Assembly (NCBI GenBank): GCA_947488345.1
Contig: CANKZQ010000004.1
Coordinates: 62,001-126,000, forward strand
Length of the DNA stretch: 64,000 nt
DNA from: an uncultured Flavobacteriaceae bacterium
Lineage (GTDB): Bacteria; Bacteroidota; Bacteroidia; Flavobacteriales; Flavobacteriaceae
Direction of reading: 5' to 3'
The position numbers were made by a program, and so were the translations under genes. Under the pieces are notes generated by a model, which was given only the letters and a program-made list of their open reading frames with translations, ran no database searches and was not told the origin of the DNA. This document shows positions 8,497 through 17,240 of this stretch, piece by piece. How positions within the stretch are numbered: position 1 is the first letter of the stretch; every line of letters starts with the position of its first letter.

Positions 8497-9828
8497 TTAC
8501 TGCCCCATTCCTTTCATCATTTGCATCATGCGTTTACCGCCACCGCCTTGCATCATTTTCATCATTTTACTCATTTGGTTGAATTGCTTCATGAGTTGAT
8601 TTATTTCTTGTACACTGGTACCAGAACCTTTGGCAATACGTTTCTTTCTGCTGTTATTAATGATCGTAGGTTTACTTCTTTCAAGTGGTGTCATTGAATG
8701 TATAATCGCTTCAATTCCTTTAAAGGCGTCATCGTCAATATCTACATCTTTCATTGCTTTTCCAACCCCGGGAATCATACCAACCAAATCTTTCATATTT
8801 CCCATTTTCTTGATTTGCTGAATTTGTTTAAGGAAATCATCAAACCCGAATTGATTTTTCGCAATTTTCTTTTGAATCTTACGCGCTTCTTCTTCGTCAT
8901 ACTGCTCTTGTGCACGTTCAACTAACGAAACAACATCCCCCATACCTAAAATACGGTCGGCCATACGATCTGGATAGAAGACATCAATCGCTTCCATTTT
9001 TTCACCTGTACCAATAAATTTGATCGGTTTATTCACTACAGATTTAATAGATAATGCAGCACCACCTCGGGTGTCACCATCTAGTTTGGTAAGAATAACA
9101 CCTTCAAAATTTAGAATATCATTAAAGGCTTTAGCTGTATTTACAGCATCTTGCCCAGTCATAGAATCAACAACAAACAAGGTTTCTTGCGGGTTTACGG
9201 CCTTGTGGATATTAGAAATTTCTGTCATCATTTCATCATCAACGGCAAGACGACCGGCAGTATCAATAATCACCACATTTTTGCTATTCGCTTTGGCATG
9301 CTTAATGGCATTTTCAGAAATCTCAACGGGATTCTGATTACCAACTTCTGCATATACTTCTACACCAATTTGCTCACCTACAACTTGTAGTTGATTGATG
9401 GCGGCAGGACGATACACATCACAACCAACTAGCAATACCTGTTTTGACTTTTTATTCTTTAAATAGTTCGCTAATTTACCAGAGAAAGTTGTTTTACCAG
9501 AACCTTGTAATCCTGACATTAAAATGACCGTTGGAGATCCGCCTAGATTGATACCAACAGTTTCTCCTCCCATGAGTTCGGTAAGCTCATCTTTTACAAT
9601 CTTAACGAGTAATTGACCCGGATTTAAGGTTGTAAGTACATTTTGTCCTAAAGCCTTTTCCTTTACGCGATTGGTAAATTCTTTGGCGATTTTAAAATTA
9701 ACATCGGCATCTAATAAAGCTCTACGAACTTCTTTGAGCGTCTCAGCTACATTTATTTCGGTAATTTTCCCATGTCCTTTTAAAACATGAAACGCCTTAT
9801 CTAATTTATCACTTAAATTATTGAACAT
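8497..9828 (-). CDS. ffh: Signal recognition particle GTPase Ffh/SRP54
   Basis: This 443-residue protein binds 4.5S RNA and nascent signal sequences, and docks at FtsY for co-translational membrane targeting. The N domain is followed by the G domain with G1 GLQGSGKTT (about residue 107), DTAGRL, and TKLDGDTRGG (about 248). The methionine-rich M domain ends in repeated MM motifs (MMKMMQGGGGKRMMQMMKG). Length and motif order are typical. It is followed by folD on the same strand. Confidence 0.98.
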   Translation of the reverse strand: MFNNLSDKLDKAFHVLKGHGKITEINVAETLKEVRRALLDADVNFKIAKEFTNRVKEKALGQNVLTTLNPGQLLVKIVKDELTELMGGETVGINLGGSPTVILMSGLQGSGKTTFSGKLANYLKNKKSKQVLLVGCDVYRPAAINQLQVVGEQIGVEVYAEVGNQNPVEISENAIKHAKANSKNVVIIDTAGRLAVDDEMMTEISNIHKAVNPQETLFVVDSMTGQDAVNTAKAFNDILNFEGVILTKLDGDTRGGAALSIKSVVNKPIKFIGTGEKMEAIDVFYPDRMADRILGMGDVVSLVERAQEQYDEEEARKIQKKIAKNQFGFDDFLKQIQQIKKMGNMKDLVGMIPGVGKAMKDVDIDDDAFKGIEAIIHSMTPLERSKPTIINNSRKKRIAKGSGTSVQEINQLMKQFNQMSKMMKMMQGGGGKRMMQMMKGMGQ

Positions 9829-9854
9829 AATCCTGCATCATTTTTTGTAAGCAA

Positions 9855-9862
9855 CAAAGATA
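9855..9862 (-). promoter_or_regulatory. Candidate -7 box for ffh
   Basis: The minus strand reads TATCTTTG, an exact TAnnTTTG match, 26 bp upstream of the ffh ATG. The -33 region is AT-rich without a clear TTTG, so support rests on the -7 box and its position. Confidence 0.45.
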
Positions 9863-9957
9863 GGAATTTGGTATTAAAATTTAGAGTTGAAACTAGGGTG
9901 ATTTATGGAAAATTTTGAAGCGTTCTATTCGAAGATCCATTTCAATAAAATGACAGT

Positions 9958-10734
9958 TTATACTGACGCTGTTATGACGATTTTTCTTATGAGAATAAAC
10001 ACAAAAATCATGACTGAAAAGAGAATAAAAAACGGAATTATATAATGTGCCAATTGCAATACAAGCATGATGCTCATAAGCAATAATTGAAAGCCTAGTC
10101 CAAAAATAGAAACGCTTGTCATAAACCAATTTGGAAAAGGTTTACTATCCACCGCGGTTGGATCTAACAGATAAATAGCGCGGTCAAATTTTCCGTATAA
10201 GAATTTATAGGTTTTAAATAGTCTATTAACGACTTCTTGCTTTTCGCCTTTCAAAGCAATGGGTGTCTCATCTTCAAAAATACGGCTAGTGGTATCGCCA
10301 TTCGCAGCATTGCGAAGAATAACATAGTAATAATTATATAAAGTTCCCTGTAATTGTAATCCAACAAAAGCTAATAATGTATACATGAAATTGGTATTTG
10401 TAATAGCTGTGATTGTTATGAGAAACAATAGGTTCAGCATGATATCGGCTATAGAATCGAAATAGCGACCGGTATAGGAAGGGGTATTTTTTAGTCTGGC
10501 TAATTCACCATCAGCAGCATCTAATATAGATTTTAAGATCAAAAAGAAAGCTGCTGCCCAATAATTACCACTCAACATACAAACGATAGCGATAAGTCCC
10601 GAAATAATAAAACCTATGGTTACTTGAACCGGAGTGATTGAAGTGTTTTTAAGAGCATTTGCAATAGTTCGCGCTATGGGTCTTCCGTAATCGGAAACAT
10701 CGATGAATTTATAGGCTTTGGGTAATTTTGACAT
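9958..10734 (-). CDS. CDP-alcohol phosphatidyltransferase family membrane enzyme
   Basis: The 258-residue integral membrane protein shows the complete family motif D-G-x2-A-R-x8-G-x3-D-x3-D as DGELARLKNTPSYTGRYFDSIAD (about residues 90-112). These residues bind metal and the CDP-linked donor. About six hydrophobic segments surround it, and a hydrophilic loop lies near residues 150-195. Family members make phosphatidylglycerol-phosphate, phosphatidylserine, inositol lipids or ethanolamine lipids. The acceptor alcohol cannot be told from the sequence. It stands between ffh and a small membrane protein, with no linked lipid genes. Confidence 0.9.
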   Translation of the reverse strand: MSKLPKAYKFIDVSDYGRPIARTIANALKNTSITPVQVTIGFIISGLIAIVCMLSGNYWAAAFFLILKSILDAADGELARLKNTPSYTGRYFDSIADIMLNLLFLITITAITNTNFMYTLLAFVGLQLQGTLYNYYYVILRNAANGDTTSRIFEDETPIALKGEKQEVVNRLFKTYKFLYGKFDRAIYLLDPTAVDSKPFPNWFMTSVSIFGLGFQLLLMSIMLVLQLAHYIIPFFILFSVMIFVFILIRKIVITASV

Positions 10735-10825
10735 TCAAATCTATTGACCTGCAAGATAAGGTAAATGGGGGTGTAATGAAAGCTTTTTTGAACAGATATA
10801 TCACAAATGTATCAAGATATTTATG

Positions 10826-11062
10826 TTAGAAATCTGTCAAGTTTTTGCTTTCTCCTAACCAGTTTCTCTTTAAATGGGCGTTTAAATATATACTGTTAAA
10901 AAGATACATAACTAAAATAATCAAAAAAGTGATTAAAACGAGGCTAAACAGTAGCTCTTCAATTTCATGTAAACCGTTTTCAAATAAAGTGTAGATTTCT
11001 GCCCCTACGACAACTAAACACAGCGCAATTGCTGCTAACAATAATTTTTTCTTCAAACTCAA
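10826..11062 (-). CDS. Small two-TM membrane protein, unknown
   Basis: The product is about 78 residues, with hydrophobic segments at about residues 6-26 (LLLAAIALCLVVVGAEIY) and 36-58. It starts at TTG; no in-frame ATG is available. I do not recognise a family. The C-terminus (HLKRNWLGESKNLTDF) is probably cytoplasmic. It has no obvious partner. The 170 bp upstream contains no ORF I can support. Confidence 0.5.
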   Translation of the reverse strand: MSLKKKLLLAAIALCLVVVGAEIYTLFENGLHEIEELLFSLVLITFLIILVMYLFNSIYLNAHLKRNWLGESKNLTDF

Positions 11063-11235
11063 TTTTTTTAGAATTAAACATGTGTCAAATCTTATTTTTT
11101 ATTGTTAGGGGGCACTCAAAAATAGATGTTACTCGATGTATTAAAATTGATTAATACAGTACTTAAACAATTTATAACCACTAATTCCTACTCGAACAAA
11201 TAGAATATTTATTTAAATTACTTTTAATCAGCTAC

Positions 11236-13224
11236 TTAAAGCTGTTCTTTTAATACTTTTATTTCATCTCGTAAATGAGCCGCAGCAATAAAATCTAATG
11301 CTTTTGCGGCTTGTTCCATTAATTTTTGACGCTCTCTAATGCGCTTTTCAATTTCTGGTTTTGGCAAATATTCAAGATCTTGTTCGGCAGCTTGTGTTGT
11401 TGCAGCATCATAGTGAAAAGAGCTTATATTGTTTTTGGTGAGACTCGCATCAATACTCTTTTTTATTTGTGTTGGAGTAATACCATGTTCAGTATTATAC
11501 GAAATTTGTTTTTCACGACGCCTTGTAGTTTCATCGATTGTTAGTTGCATACTTCGGGTAACCTTATCGGCATACATTATAGCCTTACCGTTCACGTTAC
11601 GTGCAGCTCTACCCACAGTTTGCGTCAGCGAGCGGTGACTGCGTAAGAAGCCTTCTTTATCGGCATCTAAAATGGCCACTAATGATACTTCGGGTAGATC
11701 TAAACCTTCACGAAGAAGATTGACACCAACTAAAACATCAAAAATACCTTTACGAAGATCTTGCATGATTTCTACACGCTCTAACGTATCAACATCACTA
11801 TGTATATATCGGCATCTAATAGAAATTCTACTAAGATATTTTGTCAACTCTTCAGCCATACGTTTAGTGAGTGTTGTCACTAAGGTACGTTCATCTTTTT
11901 CTACTCGTAGTTGAATTTCTTCTATAAGGTCATCGATCTGATTCAAACTCGGGCGAATTTCAATTTCAGGGTCTAATAGTCCTGTTGGACGAATAATCTG
12001 TTCTATAAAAACACCTTCCGTTTTTTGTAATTCGTAATCGGCGGGTGTAGCACTTACATAAATGGTTTGATGTTTTAATGCTTCAAATTCTTCAAATTTT
12101 AAGGGTCTATTATCCATAGCCGCTGGCAATCTAAACCCATATTCGACAAGATTTTCTTTTCTCGAGCGATCACCTCCATACATGGCATGTGTTTGTGGAA
12201 TCGTTACATGGCTTTCATCAATCACCATTAGGTAATCATCTGGAAAATAATCTAGTAAACAAAACGGTCTGGTACCGGCTTCTCTTCCGTCAAGGTAACG
12301 AGAATAATTCTCAATACCGCTACAATAGCCTAATTCGCGAATCATTTCTAAATCAAATTCGGTACGCTCTTTTAAGCGCTTTGCTTCTAAATGCTTTCCT
12401 ATCTCTTTGAAATAATCTACTTGCTTGACAAGATCTTCTTGAATCGAATGAATAGCATTTTGCAAAACATCTGGAGAAGTCACAAAGAGGTTCGCCGGAT
12501 AAATGGTCAACTGTTCAAATTTTTCTATGACCTTATTATTGACCATATCGAAACTTTCTATTTCTTCAATTTCGTCTCCAAAAAAGTGTACACGATATCC
12601 ATAATCGCCATAAGACGGAAAAATAGTAATCGTATCTCCCTTTACTTTAAAAGTGCCGCTTTTAATTTCAAAATCAGTCCTAGAATACAGGCTTTGTACT
12701 AGTTGATGCAAGAATTTTGTACGTGCTAATTGTTGATCAACTTCAATTGTAATGACATTCTTTTGAAACTCTATCGGGTTACCAATACCATATAAACAAC
12801 TTACAGAGGCTACGACTAATACGTCTCTACGACCAGAGAGCAGTGAAGATGTCGTGCTCAGACGCAGACGCTCGATATCATCGTTAATAGACAAGTCTTT
12901 TTCAATGTACAAGCCACTCACTGGGATATAAGCTTCTGGTTGATAATAATCATAATAAGAAACAAAATATTCTACCGCATTATTCGGAAAAAATTGTTTG
13001 AACTCTGAATACAATTGTGCTGCTAAAGTCTTGTTGTGCGCTAAGACCAAGGTTGGACGTTGAATAGATTCCACAACATTGGCTACGGTAAATGTCTTAC
13101 CAGATCCCGTAACACCTAATAAGGTTTGATACGCATCTCCTGCGTTGATACCTTCGACTAGTTGTTGGATGGCTTGTGGTTGGTCACCTGTGGGTTTAAA
13201 ATCTGACTGAAGCTTAAATTGCAT
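11236..13224 (-). CDS. uvrB: Excinuclease ABC subunit B
   Basis: UvrB verifies DNA damage in nucleotide excision repair, receiving DNA from UvrA and recruiting UvrC. I place the start at the ATG at 13224 (MQFKLQSDFKPTGDQ, 662 residues); a longer in-frame extension to 13245 is not like the family. Walker A GVTGSGKT is near residue 41. The beta-hairpin region YYDYYQPEAYIP is near 90, and helicase motifs DESH and QTVGRAARN follow. The C-terminal UVR motif that contacts UvrC is present (EKRIRERQKLMEQAAK). All appear intact. Confidence 0.98.
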   Translation of the reverse strand: MQFKLQSDFKPTGDQPQAIQQLVEGINAGDAYQTLLGVTGSGKTFTVANVVESIQRPTLVLAHNKTLAAQLYSEFKQFFPNNAVEYFVSYYDYYQPEAYIPVSGLYIEKDLSINDDIERLRLSTTSSLLSGRRDVLVVASVSCLYGIGNPIEFQKNVITIEVDQQLARTKFLHQLVQSLYSRTDFEIKSGTFKVKGDTITIFPSYGDYGYRVHFFGDEIEEIESFDMVNNKVIEKFEQLTIYPANLFVTSPDVLQNAIHSIQEDLVKQVDYFKEIGKHLEAKRLKERTEFDLEMIRELGYCSGIENYSRYLDGREAGTRPFCLLDYFPDDYLMVIDESHVTIPQTHAMYGGDRSRKENLVEYGFRLPAAMDNRPLKFEEFEALKHQTIYVSATPADYELQKTEGVFIEQIIRPTGLLDPEIEIRPSLNQIDDLIEEIQLRVEKDERTLVTTLTKRMAEELTKYLSRISIRCRYIHSDVDTLERVEIMQDLRKGIFDVLVGVNLLREGLDLPEVSLVAILDADKEGFLRSHRSLTQTVGRAARNVNGKAIMYADKVTRSMQLTIDETTRRREKQISYNTEHGITPTQIKKSIDASLTKNNISSFHYDAATTQAAEQDLEYLPKPEIEKRIRERQKLMEQAAKALDFIAAAHLRDEIKVLKEQL

Positions 13225-13228
13225 ACTA

Positions 13229-13236
13229 CAAAAATA
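13229..13236 (-). promoter_or_regulatory. Candidate -7 box for uvrB
   Basis: Minus-strand TATTTTTG matches TAnnTTTG exactly, directly upstream of the chosen uvrB ATG. The short distance implies a very short leader. No LexA-like palindrome is seen nearby. Confidence 0.4.
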
Positions 13237-13318
13237 GTGAAGCAATATTACATTTTGCTAACCATAAGAGTTAATATTTATTTAATACAGACTTAACACA
13301 GGCACCACTTTCTCTACT

Positions 13319-13326
13319 TACTTTTG
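13319..13326 (+). promoter_or_regulatory. Candidate plus-strand -7 box in the uvrB upstream region
   Basis: TACTTTTG is an exact TAnnTTTG match on the plus strand. No annotated plus-strand gene lies downstream before 15956. It points at the terminator-like hairpin at 13363-13396 and may drive a small RNA. The -33 region has TTAACA rather than TTTG. Confidence 0.35.
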
Positions 13327-13332
13327 ATGAAG

Positions 13333-13396
13333 AAGGTCATATTTATTTGAGCTGGTTAGGTTAAGAGCATTGTTTTGGTAGGCAGTGCTCTTTTTT
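13333..13396 (+). ncRNA. Candidate small RNA (about 60-65 nt)
   Basis: A transcript starting about 7 bp after the -7 box at 13319-13326 would end at a strong intrinsic terminator at 13363-13396. It would contain little more than a short leader and the hairpin. The region lies between uvrB and an ABC-2 permease gene, both on the minus strand, so it serves no known plus-strand gene. A seven-codon ATG ORF (13327-13350) lies at its 5' end. This is inference from promoter and terminator geometry only. Confidence 0.3.
13363..13396 (+). terminator. Rho-independent terminator, plus orientation
   Basis: A 10-bp stem (AAGAGCATTG with CAGTGCTCTT, one G-U pair) encloses a 10-nt loop and is followed by six T on the plus strand. 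Read on the minus strand, the tail after the hairpin is poor in T, so it favours the plus direction. It abuts the stop codon of the minus-strand permease gene. Confidence 0.65.
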
Positions 13397-14246
13397 ATAG
13401 ATCTCTTTTTTTCAACAATCTGTAAGATAAAAAGATAAAAATAAAGGTCCAAAATGATACAATAGCAATATCTAAAAATTGCACATCGACGTTTTTCGAT
13501 AAATCTTCACCCATTCTTCTAGCAGCACTCCGCACGGCATTAAAAGAAGTAAAAGGTTCTTTAATCAAATTGGCCATCGCCTCTAAGGGCAAAAAGCGCA
13601 TAATGCCGTTGACACGTTCTGATACTTCGCTAAAATCACTGTTTTTGAACTGCCAAAACAAATAGCCTTTGAAGATGCTTTCTGCGATAAACCAAACGAC
13701 AATTCCACCAACGGCAAAGGCAGAGCGTTTCACTAAAATTCCCATGAAAAGTCCAAAGGAGAAAAAACCAACAAGCTTTATAAAAAAGGCGAACAAGTAT
13801 TCTAGATCCGAGAATACAATACTAAATTCGTTATAATCAGAATATGCGTATCCGAGAATTAATGATACAAGGAACACAAAAACTGTTGATATGGCAGCAA
13901 AAGCGATAACGGTGTAGAATTTTGACAAAATAAATTCCTTTTTACTCAAACCATCAATCAAATTCTGTTTTAACGTTTTATGGCTATATTCATTTGCCAT
14001 CATCGAAACAATAACAAGAAGCAAGAAAAACTTAAGAATTGCCGCTATATAGGTATTAAAGTGCCATATATAGGGAAAATTAAAAATCCCTTGATCCGCT
14101 AGGTGAAATTTTATAGGCCCGATATCAAACTTGATGGCCGCAATGAGCGCTATTGAAGTTAATAGTCCGAAATAGATAATAGATAAGACTTTACTGGCTC
14201 TATTATGCTTTAATTTATGAAATTCTATGTTTAAAAGACGAAACAT
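13395..14246 (-). CDS. ABC-2 type transporter permease
   Basis: The 283-residue membrane protein has about six hydrophobic helices (for example residues 22-42, 63-84, 105-128, 150-170, 177-195 and 255-278) and a short loop rich in charged residues near 215-245. This layout matches ABC-2 permeases of the NatB/YhfI type. The gene lies 18 bp after its ATPase partner on the same strand. The exported substrate is unknown; such pairs in Bacteroidetes are often annotated as multidrug or bacitracin-type efflux without proof. Confidence 0.88.
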   Translation of the reverse strand: MFRLLNIEFHKLKHNRASKVLSIIYFGLLTSIALIAAIKFDIGPIKFHLADQGIFNFPYIWHFNTYIAAILKFFLLLVIVSMMANEYSHKTLKQNLIDGLSKKEFILSKFYTVIAFAAISTVFVFLVSLILGYAYSDYNEFSIVFSDLEYLFAFFIKLVGFFSFGLFMGILVKRSAFAVGGIVVWFIAESIFKGYLFWQFKNSDFSEVSERVNGIMRFLPLEAMANLIKEPFTSFNAVRSAARRMGEDLSKNVDVQFLDIAIVSFWTFIFIFLSYRLLKKRDL

Positions 14247-14264
14247 ATATGATTGGTTTTGCGA

Positions 14265-15164
14265 TTAGTTATTGTTGGTAAGGTCAAGAAATTGTTGTTC
14301 TAATGTTGGCATACGTTTCACCAAGTGAGATAAAGCGATTCCCTTATTAAATAAGTAGCTATTCATATCAGCCGCTGAAATTTCTTCGTGTAGTGTAGCA
14401 ATAATCTTCTCATCTTCTATTTTCACAGAAGAGATGGCGGTATGCTGTTCTAAAATTTCTGCTAGTTTATCATTCTGGCTTTCCGTTTGTAACTCAAATA
14501 ATCCTTTTGAAGCCGTCATTTCGTCGACACGACCTGCATATAACTTTACACCTTCGCGAATCACTACTACATGCGAACATACTTTTTCAACTTCATCTAG
14601 TAAATGTGAGGCCAATAGAATTGTTGTACCATCACTAGCAATTTTTTTTATAATCTTTCGAATTTCATGAATTCCTTGAGGATCTAATCCATTCGTAGGT
14701 TCATCTAAAATTAATATTTGAGGATCATTAAGTAGGGCAGAAGCAATCGCTAAACGCTGTTTCATACCTAACGAAAAGGTTTTGAATTTACTATTTCTTC
14801 GTTCGAAGAGATTTACAACTTTTAACTTCTCATCTATTTTATCATAAGGAACTCCTTTTATTTTGCAAATCAATTTTAAGTTTTGAGTTGCGGTCATATA
14901 TGGGTAAAAGTTCGGTCGTTCAATAATGGCACCTACTTTTTTTAAGGCCTCATGAGTGGAAACACCACCATCGAACCAGCTAAAACTTCCAGAGGTTTTA
15001 TTGACTACGTTTAGAATAATACCTAAAGTGGTAGATTTTCCACTTCCATTAGGTCCTAAAATACCATAGACACTTCCCTTTTGAATATCAAAAGACAAAT
15101 CATTTACAGCATGAACAGAACCATATTTTTTATCAAGATTTTTTAGAGATAGTATTGTTTCCAA
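14265..15164 (-). CDS. ABC transporter ATP-binding protein (ABC-2 type)
   Basis: The 299-residue ATPase has Walker A GPNGSGKST (about residue 38), signature FSLGMKQRL (about 132), Walker B ILILDEPTNGLDPQG (about 153) and the H-loop ASHLLDE. Residues about 215-299 form the extra C-terminal domain typical of drug/lipid ABC-2 ATPases. The likely start is a TTG (complement of 15162-15164), since no in-frame ATG precedes the first strand. It is followed by the permease gene with an 18-bp gap, forming a complete exporter. No sensor kinase or regulator is adjacent. Confidence 0.93.
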   Translation of the reverse strand: METILSLKNLDKKYGSVHAVNDLSFDIQKGSVYGILGPNGSGKSTTLGIILNVVNKTSGSFSWFDGGVSTHEALKKVGAIIERPNFYPYMTATQNLKLICKIKGVPYDKIDEKLKVVNLFERRNSKFKTFSLGMKQRLAIASALLNDPQILILDEPTNGLDPQGIHEIRKIIKKIASDGTTILLASHLLDEVEKVCSHVVVIREGVKLYAGRVDEMTASKGLFELQTESQNDKLAEILEQHTAISSVKIEDEKIIATLHEEISAADMNSYLFNKGIALSHLVKRMPTLEQQFLDLTNNN

Positions 15165-15348
15165 GATGAATGTTTTTTGGTTGTTGTATAGTATGACGAG
15201 CTAAATATACTTTTGTAACAAAAAAGTGAATCTAATTTATAGTTCACTCGATTTATATCAATTTGAAAGAGGCTTAAAACGTGGCCTTGTCACAGAATTT
15301 AGGCTCAAAACTCGAATAAGATCTTGAGAGATGATAAGAAGTGTTCGA

Positions 15349-15864
15349 TTAATTCATTAATTCATCGAAATTGTCAAAATCGAATTCGTCAAAATCAATA
15401 TCTACGTCATCGCTAGGCGTAGAACGGTTATCTTCATTTATTTCACCTACGAATTCTTTTTCGGGGGCTTCTGAAGGTATAGATCCCAGAGTAAAAAGTA
15501 GTGCAGGTAACTCATATTCTTTCTGATCGTCTATAATATCCACTAACTCAACAAAGAATGACCACATAGATAAAAAGTCATAGACATAAATTAGTTTTGT
15601 TTTCTCAGCATCTATCACATCAGATATGATAAAATGTTGCATCGTCACCGCATCACCGTTTTCACTCATGTCGAATAATGGAATTTCGGCTCCTTGGTTC
15701 CAGCTGTCATCAGTCATGTAGAATGAAGCCATTTCGGTACCGTCAAAACCAAAGGCATTTACAATGGTATTATGTAAATCTTCGAGCGAATCACTTTGTT
15801 TTACAGCGATTTCTCGGATTACATCCTCCTCGGTATCTAGAATAAGACGAAGTTTATAGATCAT
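15349..15864 (-). CDS. Plasmid pRiA4b ORF-3-like protein
   Basis: The 171-residue protein has the pRiA4b ORF-3 family core: MIYKLRLILDTEEDVIREIAV, then a helix with LEDLHNTIVNAFGFDG. The pattern Y-V-Y-D-F-L-S-M-W-S-F-F-V-E-L follows near residues 94-108. The C-terminus is a strongly acidic tail (residues about 128-171, rich in D and E). The family name comes from a plasmid and some members are linked to IS1096-like passengers, but biochemical function is unknown. Here the surroundings are core genes and no transposase is seen, so a housekeeping role is as likely. Confidence 0.8.
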   Translation of the reverse strand: MIYKLRLILDTEEDVIREIAVKQSDSLEDLHNTIVNAFGFDGTEMASFYMTDDSWNQGAEIPLFDMSENGDAVTMQHFIISDVIDAEKTKLIYVYDFLSMWSFFVELVDIIDDQKEYELPALLFTLGSIPSEAPEKEFVGEINEDNRSTPSDDVDIDFDEFDFDNFDELMN

Positions 15865-15955
15865 ATCATTACATATATACTGCGGGCAAAGTTAGCTATT
15901 TAACATTATAAAATAGTAAGATTTCATTACTTTTACCAAGTAAAATATATCCTAA

Positions 15956-16375
15956 ATGACAAATAAACCTTTGATTGACTTTGTGAATGATGCTTCCAAG
16001 AATACGTTGATGGACACATTAAATATTCAATTTATTGAGGCAACAGCTGAAAAGGTAGTTGCGACAATGCCAGTAAATAGTAGCGTGCATCAGCCTGATG
16101 GTATTTTGCATGGCGGTGCCAGCGTTGCGCTTGCAGAAACGGTTGGAAGTTTCGCTGCGGCACTGTCGATTAATAGAGAAACGCATTCAGTACGAGGGAT
16201 AGAAATTTCTGCGAATCATTTAAAAAGTATTCGAGAAGGTTTGGTTACCGCGACAGCCATCGCGTTGCACAGAGGAAGAACGACTCAATTATGGGAGATT
16301 AGAATTGTTGATGAAGAAAATAATTTAATTTCTTTATGTAAATTGAGTACTATGGTGATTGCTAACAAATCATAA
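15956..16375 (+). CDS. menI: Hotdog-fold thioesterase, probable 1,4-dihydroxy-2-naphthoyl-CoA hydrolase
   Basis: The 139-residue PaaI/YdiI-type hotdog enzyme contains HQPDGILHGGASVALAETVGS (about residues 42-62), with the DG-x2-HGG turn and the catalytic Glu of AET. The family hydrolyses acyl-CoA thioesters, and MenI releases 1,4-dihydroxy-2-naphthoate from its CoA ester in menaquinone synthesis. The specific assignment comes from context: it leads an operon with menF and menD. A general PaaI-type thioesterase remains possible on sequence alone. Confidence 0.82.
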   Translation: MTNKPLIDFVNDASKNTLMDTLNIQFIEATAEKVVATMPVNSSVHQPDGILHGGASVALAETVGSFAAALSINRETHSVRGIEISANHLKSIREGLVTATAIALHRGRTTQLWEIRIVDEENNLISLCKLSTMVIANKS

Positions 16376-16382
16376 GTTCATT

Positions 16383-17240
16383 TTGAAAAGAGCTCGAAAA
16401 TTTATTAAAATAACGCTATGGATTATTGTAAGCCTGTTCGTGGTACTTTTAATAGCAGCACATATTTTTTTAAAACCTGCTTCTGATGAAAAGGTCAAAA
16501 CTGAACTTTCAGAAGGTTATGGGCAACCACATATTTCAATAAATACCTATAAAGATTTTGAATATCGTTCAATTGCCATGCAAAAAGAACGAGATACCAT
16601 GAAGCCAGTCTTAGTCTTAGTTCATGGCTCACCAGGGTCTAGTTTAGACTATAAGCGGTATTTAAATGATTCATTACTCAATGAGAAGTTTAATCTAATA
16701 ACCTACGATAGAATTGGCTATGGTAAGGGAAATCTCGGAGAAATACAAGGAACATTAGCGTTTGAGCTTGAAGTGTTACATGACTTGATTAAAGACATTC
16801 CTGTTGAACAAATTATTTTAGCTGGATACTCATACGGAGGTCCGGTGATCTTAGCTTCTGAAAAGAAATATAAATATAAAATTTCTTTGGCAAGTGCTGT
16901 TGTGGGTGAGTATGAACCCATGTTTGGAATATTGAATTTTTATAAATGGAAGTTAACTCGACCCTTGGTGCCAACCATGTTAAAAGCGGCCGCAAAAGAG
17001 AAATATGCACATTTAAAAGATTTACCCGATTATAAAGATAAATGGAATGTTAGTCCATCGAAAATCATCAACATACATGGAGATAAAGATGTTATTGTTC
17101 CCTACAAAAATTCTACATTTTTACAAGGTGTTATCGATTCGGAAAAATTTAAAATGGTAACTATAAAGAATGGCGGACATGACCTCATATGGTCACATTT
17201 CGATTTGATCAAGTCAGAAATTTTAAAAACACTTCATTAA
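16383..17240 (+). CDS. Membrane-anchored alpha/beta hydrolase in men operon
   Basis: I place the start at TTG 16383, 8 bp after menI, giving MKRARKFIKITLWIIVSLFV and a single N-terminal TM anchor; an upstream TTG at 16359 overlaps menI. About 285 residues. The catalytic domain shows oxyanion-loop LVHGSPGSS, nucleophile elbow GYSYGG (about residue 145), acid in HGDKDVIVP, and His in NGGHDLIWSH. All three triad residues are present. The position between menI and menF suggests a MenH-like role, but MenH enzymes are soluble and this one is anchored, probably facing the periplasm. Its real substrate is unknown. Confidence 0.8.
   Translation: MKRARKFIKITLWIIVSLFVVLLIAAHIFLKPASDEKVKTELSEGYGQPHISINTYKDFEYRSIAMQKERDTMKPVLVLVHGSPGSSLDYKRYLNDSLLNEKFNLITYDRIGYGKGNLGEIQGTLAFELEVLHDLIKDIPVEQIILAGYSYGGPVILASEKKYKYKISLASAVVGEYEPMFGILNFYKWKLTRPLVPTMLKAAAKEKYAHLKDLPDYKDKWNVSPSKIINIHGDKDVIVPYKNSTFLQGVIDSEKFKMVTIKNGGHDLIWSHFDLIKSEILKTLH

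Noticed and set aside
13225-13245. Seven-codon N-terminal extension of UvrB
   Set aside because: The extension (MLHYFCS) is not family-like, and it overlaps the promoter-like -7 box; the ATG at 13224 matches normal UvrB N-termini.
15349-15864. Mobile element suggested by the pRiA4b ORF-3 family name
   Set aside because: No transposase, inverted repeats or target duplications are visible around it; neighbours are core genes.
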